From: Scheffersomyces stipitis CBS 6054
Lineage: Eukaryota; Ascomycota; Pichiomycetes; Serinales; Debaryomycetaceae
Direction: 5' to 3'
NCBI RefSeq assembly: GCF_000209165.1
Contig: NC_009068.1
Location: 2,604,001-2,668,000 of the forward strand
DNA length: 64,000 bases
Shown: in pieces, positions 21,201 to 32,499 of the stretch
Layout: each line of letters starts with the position of its first letter
Numbering within the stretch: position 1 is the first letter of the stretch
Position numbers and translations under genes: made by a program
Notes under the pieces: generated by a model
Told to the model about the DNA's origin: nothing
Seen by the model: only the letters and a program-made list of their open reading frames with translations
The model's database searches: none

Positions 21201-23858
21201 ATCAAGAAGATTTCTCCAGATTTAGAAGGCATGTTGGACTTGTCCAGTGTCATTGTCGTCACCGGTTTCTCTGAAGTTGGTCCATGGGGTAATGCCAGAA
21301 CCAGATGGGAGATGGAATCCAAAGGTGAGTTCTCTTTGGAAGGTGCCATCGAAATGGCTTGGATTATGGGTTTGATCAAGTATCACAATGGTAACTTGAA
21401 GGGTAAGCCATACTCCGGCTGGGTAGACGCTAAGACACAAGTTCCTGTTGATGACAAGGACATCAAGGCCAAGTATGAAGAACAAATTTTGGACCATTCC
21501 GGTATCAGATTGATCGAGCCAGAATTGTTCCACGGCTACGATCCAAAGAAGAAGCAGATGATCCAGGAAGTCGTTATCCAACACGACTTGGAGCCTTTTG
21601 AAACTTCCAAGGAAACTGCTGAACACTACAAGCACGAACACGGTGACAAATGTGAGATCTTTGAGATCGAAGAATCTGGGGAATACACAGTCAGAATCTT
21701 GAAGGGTGCTACGTTATACGTGCCAAAGGCTTTGAGATTTGACAGATTAGTCGCTGGACAAATTCCTACCGGTTGGAACGCCAAAACCTACGGTATTCCA
21801 GAAGACACTATTTCGCAAGTTGATCCTATCACCTTGTACGTCTTGGTTTCAACTGTTGAAGCTTTGCTTTCTGCTGGTATTACTGACCCTTACGAGTTCT
21901 ACAAGTACGTCCATGTTTCTGAAGTTGGTAACTGTTCTGGTTCTGGTATGGGTGGTGTCACTGCCTTGAGAGGTATGTTCAAAGACAGATACGCCGACAG
22001 ACCTGTTCAGAACGATATTTTGCAAGAGTCTTTCATCAACACCATGTCTGCTTGGGTTAACATGTTGCTTCTTTCGTCTTCTGGTCCTATCAAGACTCCC
22101 GTTGGTGCTTGCGCTACAGCTGTTGAATCGGTTGACATCGGTATTGAAACTATCTTGTCTGGCAAGGCTAAGATCTGTATTGTAGGTGGTTACGATGATT
22201 TCCAGGAAGAAGGTTCTTACGAATTCGCCAACATGAACGCTACCTCCAATTCATTGGAAGAATTTGAACACGGCAGAACTCCTAAGGAAATGTCCAGACC
22301 TTCCACCACCACCAGAAACGGTTTCATGGAAGCCCAGGGATCTGGTATCCAGGTCATTATGACAGCTGACTTGGCTCTTAGAATGGGTGTTCCTATTCAA
22401 GCCGTTTTAGCTATGACCGCTACTGCATCCGACAAGATCGGTAGATCGGTTCCAGCACCAGGTAAGGGTATTTTGACCACTGCCAGGGAACACCACGGTG
22501 ACTTGAAGTACCCATCGCCTTTGTTGAACATCAAGTACAGATCCAGACAGTTGAAGCAGAGATTGGATCAGATCAAGATCTGGGAAGAGTCAGAAATCAA
22601 CTTCTTGAACGACGAAGCCGTGTTGGCCAAGGAACAGTACGGTGCTGAATTCTCCATCAAGGATTTCTTGCGTGAGAGAACTGAAGAAATCCACCGTGAA
22701 TCCAAGCGTCAAGTCTCAGATGCTAAGCAACAGTGGGGTAACAACTTCTACAAGTCGGACCCAAGAATTGCTCCATTAAGAGGTGCTTTGGCTGCTTTCA
22801 ACTTGACTATTGATGATTTGGGAGTTGCTTCTTTCCACGGTACTTCTACTGCTGCCAACGATAAGAACGAATCTATCACCATTAATGCCATGATGAAGCA
22901 CTTGGGTAGATCTGAAGGTAACCCCGTCTTTGGTGTGTTCCAGAAGTACTTGACCGGTCATCCTAAGGGAGCTGCTGGTGCTTGGATGTTGAACGGTGCC
23001 ATCCAGATTTTACAATCTGGTATTGTTCCAGGCAACAGAAACGCCGATAACGTTGACAAGGTTATGGAAGGCTTTGAATATGTCTTGTACCCATCCAGGT
23101 CGATTCAAACTGATGGTATCAAGGCTGTTTCTGTCACTTCGTTCGGTTTCGGTCAGAAGGGTGCCCAAGCCATTGTTGTTCACCCAGACTACTTGTTCGC
23201 TGTATTAGATCAAGCCACATACGAAGAGTATGCATCCAAGGTCTCTGCCAGAAACAAGAGAACTTACAGATACATGCACAATGCCATTACTCGTAACACC
23301 ATGTTTGTTGCCAAGGATAAGGCTCCTTACGACGACGACTTGGAACAGCCAGTTTACTTGGACCCATTGGCTCGTGTTGAAGACAACAAGAAGAGTTTGA
23401 CCTTCAGCAAGAAGGGAATCCAAAGCAACAAGGCCTATGTTGGCTCTGTAGCTGATGCCACTGCTAAGGCTTTGTCTACTTTAAACAAGTCCTCTAAGGG
23501 TGTAGGTGTGGATGTCGAGTTGCTTTCTGCTATCAACTTGGAAAATGAAACCTTTGTTGAAAGAAACTTCACTGCTGCTGAAGTCGCTTACTGCACCAAG
23601 TCGTCTTTCCCTCAAGCCTCTTTCACCGGTACCTGGTCTGCCAAGGAAGCCGTGTTCAAGGCTTTGGGAGTCAAGTCGCAAGGTGCTGGTGCCTCTTTGA
23701 TTGACATCGAGATTGTTCGTGACGGCAATGGAGCTCCTAAAGTTGTTTTGAACGGTACTGCCAAGGCTGCTGCTTCCAAGGCTGGAGTCAAGAACGTTTC
23801 TGTTTCAATTTCCCACGATGACTTCCAAGCTACTGCTGTTGCCTTGAGTGAGTTTTAG
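18216..23858 (+). CDS. FAS2: Fatty acid synthase subunit alpha
   Basis: This 1880-residue protein is the alpha subunit of the cytosolic type I fatty acid synthase (alpha6-beta6), which makes palmitoyl- and stearoyl-CoA. Order: C-terminal part of the malonyl/palmitoyl transferase (about 1-95); an Ala/Pro linker with PVAAA repeats (about 105-135); the acyl carrier protein with its phosphopantetheine serine at 177 (NGKST); the ketoreductase with TGAGFGSIG at 679-687; the ketosynthase with Cys1299 (GACAT), His1541 (FHGTST) and His1582 (GHPKGA); and a C-terminal phosphopantetheinyl transferase ([16 protein letters not shown]). Length matches S. cerevisiae (1887). Codon use is strongly biased, fitting high expression. 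CTG codon 209 lies in LAExFQDTF, where S. cerevisiae has Thr. The partner gene FAS1 is not in the window. Confidence 0.98.
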   Translation: MRPEIEQELSHTLLTELLAYQFASPVRWIETQDVFLKQHNTERVVEIGPSPTLAGMASRTIKAKYESYDAALSLQRQVLCYSKDAKEIYYTPDPADIAPPAKEEAPAPAVTPAAAAPVAAAPVAAAPVASAGPAAAIPDEPVTAKLLLHVLVAQKLKKPLDAVPMSKAIKDLVNGKSTVQNEILGDLGKEFGSTPEKPEDTPLEELAELFQDTFNGQLGKTSSSLLGRLMSSKMPGGFSITVARKYLESTYGLGAGRQDSVLLLALTNEPAARLASDAEAKSFLDSMATKYAGIAGISLSSGASGAGSGGAGAGGAVVDSAALDALTAENKKLAKQQLEVLARYLQVDLNKGAKSFIKEKEATAVLQKELDLWEEEHGEFYANGIKPSFSAKKSRTYDSYWNWARQDVLSMYFDIIFGKLTSIDRETIDQCIQIMNRSNPTLIKFMQYHIDHCPEYKGETYQLAKKLGQQLIDNCKQTATADPVYKDVARITGPKTTVDAKGKIVYEEVEKDAVRKFEQYVYEMAQGGKMTKIEQPTIKEDLARVYRAISKQASKANKLELQKLYDELISHVEASSEIETQQSTKSILQAATGTSTPVDEDELSTASDDDEIASLPDRTSILQPVSSTIPNETIPFLHIQRKTKSGWEYDRKLSSVYLDGLESAAINGLTFKDKYVLLTGAGFGSIGAAILQGLLSGGAKVIISTSRFSKSVTEYFQNMYARYGSTGSILTVVPFNQGSKQDVEALVNYIYDDPKKGGLGWDLDVIIPFAAIPENGNGLDNIDSKSEYAHRIMLTNLLRLLGAVKSRKTTDTRPAQCILPLSPNHGTFGFDGLYSESKISLETLFNRWYSEDWGTKLTICGAIIGWTRGTGLMGGNNIIAEGIEKLGVRTFSQKEMAFNILGLMTPAIVQLCQEEPVMADLNGGLQFIENLKEFTSKLRADLTETAEVRRAVSIETSIEQKVVNGDNVDANYSKVTVQPRANMKFDFPTLKPYEEIKKISPDLEGMLDLSSVIVVTGFSEVGPWGNARTRWEMESKGEFSLEGAIEMAWIMGLIKYHNGNLKGKPYSGWVDAKTQVPVDDKDIKAKYEEQILDHSGIRLIEPELFHGYDPKKKQMIQEVVIQHDLEPFETSKETAEHYKHEHGDKCEIFEIEESGEYTVRILKGATLYVPKALRFDRLVAGQIPTGWNAKTYGIPEDTISQVDPITLYVLVSTVEALLSAGITDPYEFYKYVHVSEVGNCSGSGMGGVTALRGMFKDRYADRPVQNDILQESFINTMSAWVNMLLLSSSGPIKTPVGACATAVESVDIGIETILSGKAKICIVGGYDDFQEEGSYEFANMNATSNSLEEFEHGRTPKEMSRPSTTTRNGFMEAQGSGIQVIMTADLALRMGVPIQAVLAMTATASDKIGRSVPAPGKGILTTAREHHGDLKYPSPLLNIKYRSRQLKQRLDQIKIWEESEINFLNDEAVLAKEQYGAEFSIKDFLRERTEEIHRESKRQVSDAKQQWGNNFYKSDPRIAPLRGALAAFNLTIDDLGVASFHGTSTAANDKNESITINAMMKHLGRSEGNPVFGVFQKYLTGHPKGAAGAWMLNGAIQILQSGIVPGNRNADNVDKVMEGFEYVLYPSRSIQTDGIKAVSVTSFGFGQKGAQAIVVHPDYLFAVLDQATYEEYASKVSARNKRTYRYMHNAITRNTMFVAKDKAPYDDDLEQPVYLDPLARVEDNKKSLTFSKKGIQSNKAYVGSVADATAKALSTLNKSSKGVGVDVELLSAINLENETFVERNFTAAEVAYCTKSSFPQASFTGTWSAKEAVFKALGVKSQGAGASLIDIEIVRDGNGAPKVVLNGTAKAAASKAGVKNVSVSISHDDFQATAVALSEF

Positions 23859-24528
23859 GTAGATAGAAGATTAGTTTATTAATCGCAAGTGATTCTATTT
23901 TTGATTAAAAGGAGAGTAGAGTGCTGAGAGTAGACAGAGAAGTCAATGTAAGCAATAGAACAAGAGATTGAACATGTCTTTCGAGGAATTCCAAAGCGTA
24001 TATGATGTAATATGTTCTGTATTCAAGAATCAGGGAATAGCATAGTTCATACATCACTTGTATCCTATAATTCACTGTATAAGTCACAGCCACTAATTCT
24101 CCTATATAAATGCTCTCGTTATGTATGAGAAGATCAGATCCGAGAAAGAGATAAAATCGACACTTGATATATACACCAATTTATTTTCTTATGACCCCCT
24201 ATACTTATGCCGTTTGATAACCGATACAAAGTTTGTAAATAACATGAATTCATACTATATTTGTAGTGTATAAGTCTTTCAGCTTACATAGTGAAGCTTC
24301 TGCCTTAGCTATAGCCTCTATCTGTCTTGGTCGTGTCGGGCACAACAGCCAAAATCAACGATTGAAAATATTCAGGATCGGTTAAGTATGTGGGAAGTGT
24401 TTATTCACACTAACAGACTCTCTTTATTCTCTCAATTCTTTTCATTCCCAAGGGCTTTTCGAATATACGTTACCACTTCCATACCGGTAATACCATCCGC
24501 TCCGTGCCGCAGTCTAGATCCATCAGAT
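23859..24528. other. Intergenic FAS2-SEC7, with SEC7 promoter and leader
   Basis: No gene is present. The first 300 bases are FAS2 3' flank. The last 150 bases hold a probable 5'UTR intron of SEC7 (24386-24452). An open frame starts inside it at 24388 but is probably not the protein start. Confidence 0.6.
24386..24452 (+). other. SEC7: Candidate 5'UTR intron of SEC7
   Basis: The stretch has a consensus donor GTATGT (24386-24391), a branch-point-like CACTAAC (24408-24414), a pyrimidine-rich run and an acceptor CCAAG ending at 24452, for 67 nt in total. Joining the exons leaves an in-frame stop (24363-24365) and no ATG upstream, so exon 1 would be noncoding and translation would start at 24529. 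Confidence 0.6.
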
Positions 24529-27500
24529 ATGCTGCCGGCAGATCCCCAGCCTGGGCCCATACTGAGGGCCGAAGAGTCTCAGAAAGCTGTAGAAACCACG
24601 AAAGAGCCGATCTCGAGCGAAAACGATATGGATGAAGTTGACCTCAATAGCAATGACAATGTAGCAGGGATTGGTGCCGAGAATGGCAAAATTCCGGATG
24701 AAACAGAGACAGAACCGACTCAGACCGACGATGATGACAGCAAATCACATTCATCAGAACAAAATAACAAAAAGACTTTAGAAAAAACTCCAGAAGTTAC
24801 AAATCAGACAAGTGAGCAATCAGATCCAGTAAAGTCAGAGCAAAATACCGTCAATGGCTCGGCAGATGTAGAAACCGCCACGAAAACAGAGTCAGATACA
24901 GTGACCAACGGAGATGTAGTTCCTCCAGAATCTGAATCTAATGGTGGAACTCAATCTGATGGTCAGGAACAAGCAGAAGTACAATCAGAATCTCATGAAC
25001 AATCTCAAAATGAATCCCAGATTCAATCTGAGGCTCAATCGGAAGCCCATACTCGTCAACATTCAGTCGTGTCTATTGCATCTGCGACAAATGCAGCCAC
25101 TGTGGACAATATCAAGATCTTCAAGAATACGTTCGAAGAAATTGTCAACTCCAAAGAAGCCAAGAAGAATGCTGGCTTAAAGGAGTCTGTGCAGAAGGCA
25201 TTGGATTCTCTCAATAACGCCCAATCGAGGGATGCTCATTTGATCTTTGATGCCTTGAAGGAAACGTGCGAGAAGTCTAATAGCAACGAGTTGAAAGCCA
25301 AGGCTATTGATCTCTTTGCAAAATTGTTTGATTATGCCCAGTTCAATGATGAAAACGATAAGGCTCATTTGACGGAAAGCTCTGTGAACGTGATTTCGTC
25401 ATGCTTTTTGGGCGAGGGCACCGATCCAGACGTGGAATTACAAGTAGTTCGCGCTCTTATGCACAGCATAGTGTTGATGCCGTGTCATGGAGCTCCATTG
25501 TTAAAGGCGGTGAGACTGATCTACAATGTGTTCATCTTCTCTTTGTCCACGAGGAACCAAGCAGTGGCCCAAGGGATCTTGAACCAAGTCATTCGAGCCA
25601 TTTTCCAGCGAATCACGGACTCTGGTATCTATAAGAATAAGCATAATAGATCTGTTTCGAATTCCAAACTCGCATTCAGATCCCCTAGTAAAGACGACTT
25701 TGCTACTCCAATTGACGACAGCAGAGAGAAACTTACGTTGAAGAATTTGGAGAAGTTGAACGACGACGTCGAAGACAACGACAGAGTCGACGAAGCCAAC
25801 AATGCATCCGAGCTGGATGAAGATTTGGTGGTTAAGGATGCTTTTTTAATTTTCAGAGCCATGTGCAAGTTGTCTGTAAAGGACCTTGATTCTGAGACTA
25901 TAGACATGAAATCTCACACTGTCAGATCCAAAATGTTGTCTTTACATATCATCCACACCATCTTGAAGGACCACATAGAGATATTCTTGAGCCATGATGT
26001 GGTGATATTGTCATCCAACTCTGCTGAGCAGACCAGACTTATCAATGCCGTTAGACAGTATGTATGTCTTTCATTGTCGAGAAATGCTGCCTCACCTTTA
26101 GCTCCTGTTTTTGAGATTTCGTTAGAAATCTTCTGGTTGATCATCTCCAACTTGAGATCAGAGTTCAAACGTGAAATTCCTGTTTTTTGGGATGAGATAT
26201 ACTTCCCTGTTGCAGAGATGAGAACGTCTACTCCTCATCAAAAGCGATATTTATTATCTATTGTTGAGAGATTGTGCAACGATTCCAGATGCATCATTGA
26301 GTTCTATCTCAATTATGACTGTGACAGCACGATGCCTAATATCTGCGAGAAGACTATTGAGCTTTTGACGAAGTTGTCGTTAGCCATTGTAGAAGTAACT
26401 GCTCAACAAAGGCAGGCATACCGCGAGAATCGTAGAATGGGCATTTCTGTGTACAACATCGACAAGATTGCCAACTTGACCAGTAGCACGATGTCATCCA
26501 AACCTCCAGAACCAGACATCTACAACCATTTTCCTTTGGAGTATGCCTTGAAGATGACGTCTATCAACTGTTCTGTAGCATTTTTAAGATCGTTGTACTC
26601 CTGGGCGCAAAAAGGAATCAACAATGGTACCAGTAGAACGCTTGCTTCGAGCCAGAACGGTTCACAGGCTGCCCTCAATAGAAAGAGGTCAGGCACAGTG
26701 GACTCTGCCAACTCCACTTTGAACAACTCTAGAAACGCTTCTTTTGTAAACTCCAGCGAGCAATACAGTGAATCTGATGACCCCGAACAGTTTGAAAACT
26801 TGAAGCAAAGAAAAAAGGCCTTTTTAGAAGGTATCAGGCAATTCAACCAGAAAGCCAAGAAGGGCATAAAGTATTTTCTCGAACACAAATTTATTGACTC
26901 GGATAGTCCTGAAGATATCTCTAAGTTCTTATTGGGAACCGAAGGCTTGGACAAGAGCGTTATTGGCGAATATTTGGGAGAAGGTGACGAAAGGAATATC
27001 GCCATAATGCATGCATTCGTAGAACAGATGGAATTTTCGAACTCGGGTTTTGTAGATGCCATGAGGAGGTTCTTGCAATCGTTCAGATTGCCTGGAGAAG
27101 CACAAAAGATCGATAGATTCATGTTGAAATTTGCCGAAAGATATGTGTTAGGTAATCCAACTCTTTACGCCAACGCCGATACTGCTTATGTTTTGGCTTA
27201 TTCTGTCATTTTGTTGAACACAGATTTACATTCTCCACAAGTGAAAGTGAGAATGTCTGTGGAAAACTTCATAGCCAACAATGCTGGTATAGACGATGGT
27301 AAAGACTTGCCTCTGGACTACTTGGTGAAGATTTACAACGAGATACAGTCCAACGAGATCAAGTTGCAGTCTGAGCAGCATGCTGCTCTCTTAGCTGGTG
27401 ATATCAGTATCAGTGTGTCTACACCTTCTGTAGGTTTATTCAGTGGTCGCGACTTGAATCGTGAAGCCTATATCCACGCCTCTAAAGAGATGTCAACCAA

Positions 27501-30180
27501 GACCGAGAAGTTGATGAGAAACTTGGGTAAAAGATTAAAGTCCGATGACTCCAATGGTGTCTTTTATTCTGCATCACATGTAGATCATGTTAAGTCAATT
27601 TTCGACACGCTCTGGATGTCAATTTTGGCTGGATTAACACCTCCCTTCAAAGAATATGATGAAGAGGATGTTACTAATGCCTGTTTAGAAGGTATCAAGT
27701 TATCGATTCGAATTGCTTGCATGTTCGACTTGTACCACGCCAAGGAATCCTTCATTGGTGCACTTCTTCAGTTTGAAAATTTGCACAACTATCAGGAAAT
27801 GAAGGCAAAGAGTGTAGAGGCTATCTACATCATGTTGGATCTAGCTGTTACTGAAGGCAACAAACTCACAGATTCATGGAACCAGATATTAACTTCAATT
27901 TCACAATTGGAGAGATTGCAATTGATTGCTCAGGGTGTTGACCAGGCTTCGATTCCAGATGTGTCTACTGCCAAACTTGTAAACCGAGGATCTGTTGAAG
28001 CTTCTAGAGTTAGCACTAGTTTTTTTAGTCTGTTTACTACGGTGACAACTGCTTCTCAGACAGCTTCCAACAAGTTCCATAACCAACACTTGTCTCCGTA
28101 CGTTGCGCAGTTGTTAACTAAGACCGAGTTGGACGTAGCTATAGACAAAGTGTTTACCAACAGTGTCAATTTGACTGGTTCCAGTATTGTAGATTTCGTG
28201 AGTGCGTTGTCTGAAGTTGTTAAGGAAGAAATCGAATCTTCTGGACAAAGCAGCAACCCAAGAACCTTTGCGTTGCAGAAGGTGGTTGACATTTGCTACT
28301 ACAATATGAGCCGTGTTCGTTTTGAATGGACACAATTGTGGAACATCATTGGCGAAACCTTCAACGCTGTGGGCTGTCACAGTAATCTGGCTATTTCATT
28401 TTTTGCTTTGGATTCTTTGAGACAGTTGTCGATGAGATTTTTGGAAATTGAAGAGTTGGCCCACTTTAAGTTCCAGAAGGAGTTCTTGAAGCCTTTCGAA
28501 CATGTCATAATATACAATGACTCGTTGGAGGTGAAGGATATGGTATTGGAATGTATCAACAATATGATTCTAGCTCGTGCCCGACAAATCAAATCTGGTT
28601 GGAAGACCATCTTTGGAGTACTCACATCAGCAGCTAAAGAAAACAAGGAGAGTTTAGTGATGAAATCTTACAAGATGGCCAACTGGATTAACAAGGAGTT
28701 CATTGGTGAAGTCCATGCTCAGGATTCATTTGCTAATTTAGTGATCTGTTTCACGGAATTGGCCAAGAACGAACGCTTCCAAAGAGTGAGTTTGCTATCA
28801 CTTGATGTTTTGCTGAAATTGATCAACCAGATTGCACAATCAAGCTTTGGTAACGACGAATTGAAAAAGACAGAAGCCAATGGCAAAGAAGACACCGTCA
28901 GCAAGAACGATAGATTGGTCAAGGTGTGGTTTCCAGTTCTCTTCGGTTTCCATGACATTATCATGACTGGAGAAGAGTTGGAAGTAAGATCTCGGGCATT
29001 GAATTATTTGTTTGATATTCTCATGAGGTATGGGGAGTACTTTGAAGATGAGTTCTGGGACAAGATCTGTCGTCAATTACTTTTCCCTATCTTCAGCGTT
29101 TTGAGTAATCATTGGGAAGTTAGTCTTGAAGATTCTAACGACAAGCTTTCTGTTTGGTTATCCACTACATTGATCCAGGCTTTGAAGAGTATGATGTCGT
29201 TGTTCACACACTATTTTGATCCTTTGAGCAGAATGCTTGACGAGTACTTGAACTTGATAATTTCTTGTATCTGTCAAGAAAACGACACAATAGCCAGAAT
29301 CGGAAGAGAATGTATGTCGACGTTATTGAAAGAAAACGCTACAAGATTCACTGATGAACATTGGATCCACATTTCTGGAGCGTTTACCAACTTGTTTGAT
29401 TTGACTACAGCTAAGGAATTGTTCACTTCCGATCCATTGCTTAACCGTGTGAGATCACAAGATCACGAGAACGGCGATGTTGGATCTCAAGTGGATTTGG
29501 ACGACCCACAATCACCCAAGAAAACATTGATAGATGATGCGGAGGCCAGATTGAAGAAATCGAGAGAAAAATCGTCAATTGTCGTCAAGAGTGTTTTGCA
29601 ATTGCTTTTGATTCAAACCTTGTCTGAATTGTTCGAAAGTGAAAACTTCTACGAAGCTATTCCCTACACTCATTTGATCAAGATAGCGTTCCTCTTGAAC
29701 TCGAGTTATACATTTGCTCGCACATTCAACGACGACTATGACTTGCGGGTTCGTTTGTGGAATGCTGGTGTTATCGAGAGGTTACCCAACTTGTTGAAGC
29801 AGGAGTCTTCGTCTTCTGCCGTTTTCATTAACATCATGTTCAAGATGTATTGTGATGATGACAAGACAGATGCTTCAGCAAAGAAGACAATAATGGAGTC
29901 GATCATTCCATTGTGTAATATAATTACTGAGAGATATGCTGATTTTGACGAGAACAACCAACAGAGAAACATCACCACTTGGAAGCCGGTCATTGTTGAG
30001 ATTTTCCACGGCTACGTAGAGTTGGATGACGAAGACTTTGTTGAACATGCTCCTACAATGTACAAGTTGTCGTTGAAATTGTTTACGAAGAATATGACAG
30101 CAGATTTGAGACAGCTGGTGAGGGCATTCTTGTCGAGAGTTGGCGATGAGTTCATAGACAAGGTTGCTACTACCAATTAG
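24529..30180 (+). CDS. SEC7: Arf guanine-nucleotide exchange factor Sec7
   Basis: The 1883-residue protein (from the ATG at 24529) is the large trans-Golgi Arf-GEF that activates Arf1 for vesicle formation. The N-terminal 200 residues are acidic and Ser/Gln/Glu-rich. DCB/HUS helical domains follow (LFAKLFDYAQF; NYDCD near 630). The Sec7 catalytic domain covers about 760-960, with FRLPGEAQKIDRF carrying the catalytic glutamate at 857. HDS-type helical repeats then run to the C terminus (DEHWIHISGAFTNLFDLTTA). An upstream ATG at 24388 would add 47 residues, but it lies inside the candidate intron's donor and I consider that extension spurious. S. cerevisiae Sec7 is 2009 residues. The intact catalytic loop makes function secure. 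Confidence 0.95.
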   Translation: MLPADPQPGPILRAEESQKAVETTKEPISSENDMDEVDLNSNDNVAGIGAENGKIPDETETEPTQTDDDDSKSHSSEQNNKKTLEKTPEVTNQTSEQSDPVKSEQNTVNGSADVETATKTESDTVTNGDVVPPESESNGGTQSDGQEQAEVQSESHEQSQNESQIQSEAQSEAHTRQHSVVSIASATNAATVDNIKIFKNTFEEIVNSKEAKKNAGLKESVQKALDSLNNAQSRDAHLIFDALKETCEKSNSNELKAKAIDLFAKLFDYAQFNDENDKAHLTESSVNVISSCFLGEGTDPDVELQVVRALMHSIVLMPCHGAPLLKAVRLIYNVFIFSLSTRNQAVAQGILNQVIRAIFQRITDSGIYKNKHNRSVSNSKLAFRSPSKDDFATPIDDSREKLTLKNLEKLNDDVEDNDRVDEANNASELDEDLVVKDAFLIFRAMCKLSVKDLDSETIDMKSHTVRSKMLSLHIIHTILKDHIEIFLSHDVVILSSNSAEQTRLINAVRQYVCLSLSRNAASPLAPVFEISLEIFWLIISNLRSEFKREIPVFWDEIYFPVAEMRTSTPHQKRYLLSIVERLCNDSRCIIEFYLNYDCDSTMPNICEKTIELLTKLSLAIVEVTAQQRQAYRENRRMGISVYNIDKIANLTSSTMSSKPPEPDIYNHFPLEYALKMTSINCSVAFLRSLYSWAQKGINNGTSRTLASSQNGSQAALNRKRSGTVDSANSTLNNSRNASFVNSSEQYSESDDPEQFENLKQRKKAFLEGIRQFNQKAKKGIKYFLEHKFIDSDSPEDISKFLLGTEGLDKSVIGEYLGEGDERNIAIMHAFVEQMEFSNSGFVDAMRRFLQSFRLPGEAQKIDRFMLKFAERYVLGNPTLYANADTAYVLAYSVILLNTDLHSPQVKVRMSVENFIANNAGIDDGKDLPLDYLVKIYNEIQSNEIKLQSEQHAALLAGDISISVSTPSVGLFSGRDLNREAYIHASKEMSTKTEKLMRNLGKRLKSDDSNGVFYSASHVDHVKSIFDTLWMSILAGLTPPFKEYDEEDVTNACLEGIKLSIRIACMFDLYHAKESFIGALLQFENLHNYQEMKAKSVEAIYIMLDLAVTEGNKLTDSWNQILTSISQLERLQLIAQGVDQASIPDVSTAKLVNRGSVEASRVSTSFFSLFTTVTTASQTASNKFHNQHLSPYVAQLLTKTELDVAIDKVFTNSVNLTGSSIVDFVSALSEVVKEEIESSGQSSNPRTFALQKVVDICYYNMSRVRFEWTQLWNIIGETFNAVGCHSNLAISFFALDSLRQLSMRFLEIEELAHFKFQKEFLKPFEHVIIYNDSLEVKDMVLECINNMILARARQIKSGWKTIFGVLTSAAKENKESLVMKSYKMANWINKEFIGEVHAQDSFANLVICFTELAKNERFQRVSLLSLDVLLKLINQIAQSSFGNDELKKTEANGKEDTVSKNDRLVKVWFPVLFGFHDIIMTGEELEVRSRALNYLFDILMRYGEYFEDEFWDKICRQLLFPIFSVLSNHWEVSLEDSNDKLSVWLSTTLIQALKSMMSLFTHYFDPLSRMLDEYLNLIISCICQENDTIARIGRECMSTLLKENATRFTDEHWIHISGAFTNLFDLTTAKELFTSDPLLNRVRSQDHENGDVGSQVDLDDPQSPKKTLIDDAEARLKKSREKSSIVVKSVLQLLLIQTLSELFESENFYEAIPYTHLIKIAFLLNSSYTFARTFNDDYDLRVRLWNAGVIERLPNLLKQESSSSAVFINIMFKMYCDDDKTDASAKKTIMESIIPLCNIITERYADFDENNQQRNITTWKPVIVEIFHGYVELDDEDFVEHAPTMYKLSLKLFTKNMTADLRQLVRAFLSRVGDEFIDKVATTN

Positions 30181-31254
30181 AGAATTCAATTCTTAGAATT
30201 GATTCGCACTGAAGTCAATTGATATTTGAAGGATATCAAGAGATATATCTGTCCTGGTATGCCGTTGATAGTGCCGTGTCTTCATATAGTCTTCGTCTCC
30301 AGGCGCACTGCTTAGTGGTCATACGAGATGATGAGATTACACAAATGGAACGGCATCCTGTTCATTGTACTGTACGTAATGTTGGTTCCTGTTGGAGCTT
30401 GTACCATATTAATATACGATTAAAAGTTTGAGAGTATGATGTTGAGAAGTATGATTCATGCTGAATATGACGAAAGAGTAGGGATCCCTAAGATTCATGA
30501 AATGTATGATATATATGATATTTACGATAAGATGACATGTGCTGGCAGCACCAAGCGAGCATATAGATCCATAACGAGACATGGTCTATGCATATAAGCT
30601 ATCAGGAGTCAATTGTCTTGGTGATCCATGGGCATGATGCCAGGCATTGTTCTGCATAGTTAAGAATATATGGGGAAATGGTGTCGAGAAGAAGTCTCAG
30701 TCAATGCCGTTGACTTTTCAGAGTTGCACTAATAGCTTCTGTAGGCATTGCTTGAGTAGAAATCTGTATATCTTATAGTGTAGTTACTGAACAGCAGTGA
30801 ATATGGAGTGCTCTACGGAGTATTCGGTATATCTATATTACTGTCTACAAAGTATTCATATAAGCCGCATTTCCTAGCATACTAGAATGACGAGTCTCTC
30901 TCTCAAACCCAATCCTATATCTGCTCTTCTGTGTCTACCCATATGAACATCTCGAACCTTCTCTCTACTTTCTAATTATATTTACTCCATCGCTACGAAT
31001 GGTCCCATCTTGTGCTCACATTTACGGAGGCTATAGTCGCACCGGCCAACTCCACCGACAGCCGGTCCCACACTTACGCCCACAGTATACTACGATGAAA
31101 GCAGGAGTGCACAGAGCCCGGTGGTCTTTTTTCGTCGTCCAGTGACTGGGACGGGTCAGCAAAATTTTCAGCTACTTTTCGAGCCCAACCTATTCTTTCT
31201 TTACATACCCATAGAAAGTTAGAAAGTTTGCCAGTTAGACTTGACAGTTTTAAC
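30181..31254. other. Intergenic SEC7-STM1, STM1 promoter
   Basis: This 1.07 kb stretch has no gene. The T/C-rich part from about 30890 on is typical of promoters of strongly expressed genes. AAAATTTTC at 31161-31169, about 90 bases before the STM1 ATG, matches the Sfp1/RRPE-type element. Confidence 0.55.
31161..31169 (+). promoter_or_regulatory. AAAATTTTC element in STM1 promoter
   Basis: The sequence matches the AAAATTTTC core reported for Sfp1-linked ribosome-biogenesis promoters in S. cerevisiae. SFP1 itself lies about 24 kb to the left. The match is short and could be chance in AT-rich DNA. Confidence 0.3.
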
Positions 31255-32499
31255 ATGTCTTTTGAGAACAAAGTACGTAGACAACATATGTGGCCGACGC
31301 GCCGCAGCCAATGGAGCCCGCTGGCGACGCCAATGTAAAATGTCTGGAGTGAAAAATGCTGGAAATTGCACTATTATCGATACAGAAATGAGTCAAACGA
31401 CAGTAAGAAATAACCAATTGTGGAGAGTTTCCCCTAAACTTCTTCCCTACAATATCCAGAGTATACTTGTATTGCTACAATTCACTTTTTATACCAGCAC
31501 TGCTTTTGTTGTGTTGAGTCTTCGCTGGCGGCATAGAATAATTCAACTGTGGAGAAGCATCGAAATTCGAAAATTTCAGATTTTTCACTTTTTTCTAGCA
31601 TTCATTTGAACCCTATTACTACGAGGCATTACCATGAACGAAGTATTCAAACGATACTAACATACTAGAACTTATTTGCCTTGTTAGGTAACGACGTCGA
31701 AGACGACACTGTCGTCGCCGCCTTGCCAAAGGAAGTCGTCAAGAAGAACACTTCCTCCAAGAAGGCTGATGTTCCTCCTGCCTCTGCTGACCCAGCCAGA
31801 GCCAAGAAGAACAAGTCCAAGCCTACCGGTAACGAAGCTGCCTTGAAGGCTAACGCCGACAACAAGTCTGTTGCCGCTCCATCTGCCACTCCATCCAAGC
31901 ACGTCAAGAAGCCATTTGACCGTCATTCCAGAACCGGTAAGACCGACTCCAAGAAGAAGCTCAAGCAAGGCTGGGGTACTGGAGAACAAAGAGAATTGGA
32001 AGGTGAAACTGAAGGTTTGGAAGACGCTGTAGCTGACTTGGACGAAGAAGACGAAGTTGCCGCTGAACCTGCCGTGCCAAAGAGATCCTTGAACGACTAC
32101 TTTGCTGAATTGCAAGTCAAGCAACAAGAATTGGAAGGTGCCAGACAATTGAGAAAGGCCAACGAAGGTGTTGAAGACAAATGGACCGCTGAAGAAGTCA
32201 TCGAAAAGCAACAAGAATCTTTCTTTGAATCTACTGCCTCCAAGAAGACCAAGGCTAAGGCTCCAAAGGAAAAGAAGTTCTTGGAAATCGACGCTCACTT
32301 TGCTGATGAACAACCAGCTTCTTTTGAATCCAAGAGAGGTGGTGCCAGAGGTGGTGCTAGAGGTGGTGCCAGAGGTGGCCGTGGTGCTGCCAGAGGCGCC
32401 AGAGGTGGTTTTGCCAAGAGAGGCGACAGCAAGCCTGCTGCTAAGACTGCTGCTGCCCCAAAGGCTGAAATCAACGACAAGAACTTCCCATCCTTGTAA
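31255..32499 (+). CDS. STM1: Ribosome-associated protein Stm1 (two exons)
   Basis: I read two exons: 31255-31272 (MSFENK) and 31669-32499, giving 282 residues. The junction yields NLFALLGNDVED, matching the start of S. cerevisiae Stm1 (PFDLLGNDVED). Further conserved blocks are SSKKADVPP and DRHSRTGKTD followed by KKKxxQGWG. The C terminus carries an Arg-Gly-Gly region (about 232-255) not prominent in S. cerevisiae, then ends KNFPSL. Stm1, a SERBP1 relative, clamps and preserves idle 80S ribosomes during starvation and affects TORC1-linked recovery. Codon bias is strong, like FAS2, suggesting abundant protein. Without the intron the second exon lacks an ATG, which supports the splice model. 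The RGG tract may be arginine-methylated (inference). Confidence 0.93.
31273..31668 (+). other. STM1: STM1 intron
   Basis: The 396-nt intron has donor GTACGT, a perfect TACTAAC branch point at 31655-31661 and acceptor TAG ending at 31668. The branch adenosine is only 8 nt before the acceptor G. A later TTAG at 31687 would shift the frame and lose the conserved FALLG. The intron contains GAGTGAAAAAT at 31347-31357. Confidence 0.85.

Noticed and set aside
31241..31609. 122-codon open frame on the plus strand
   Set aside because: It runs through the STM1 first exon and intron in another frame; the two-exon STM1 model explains the region better.
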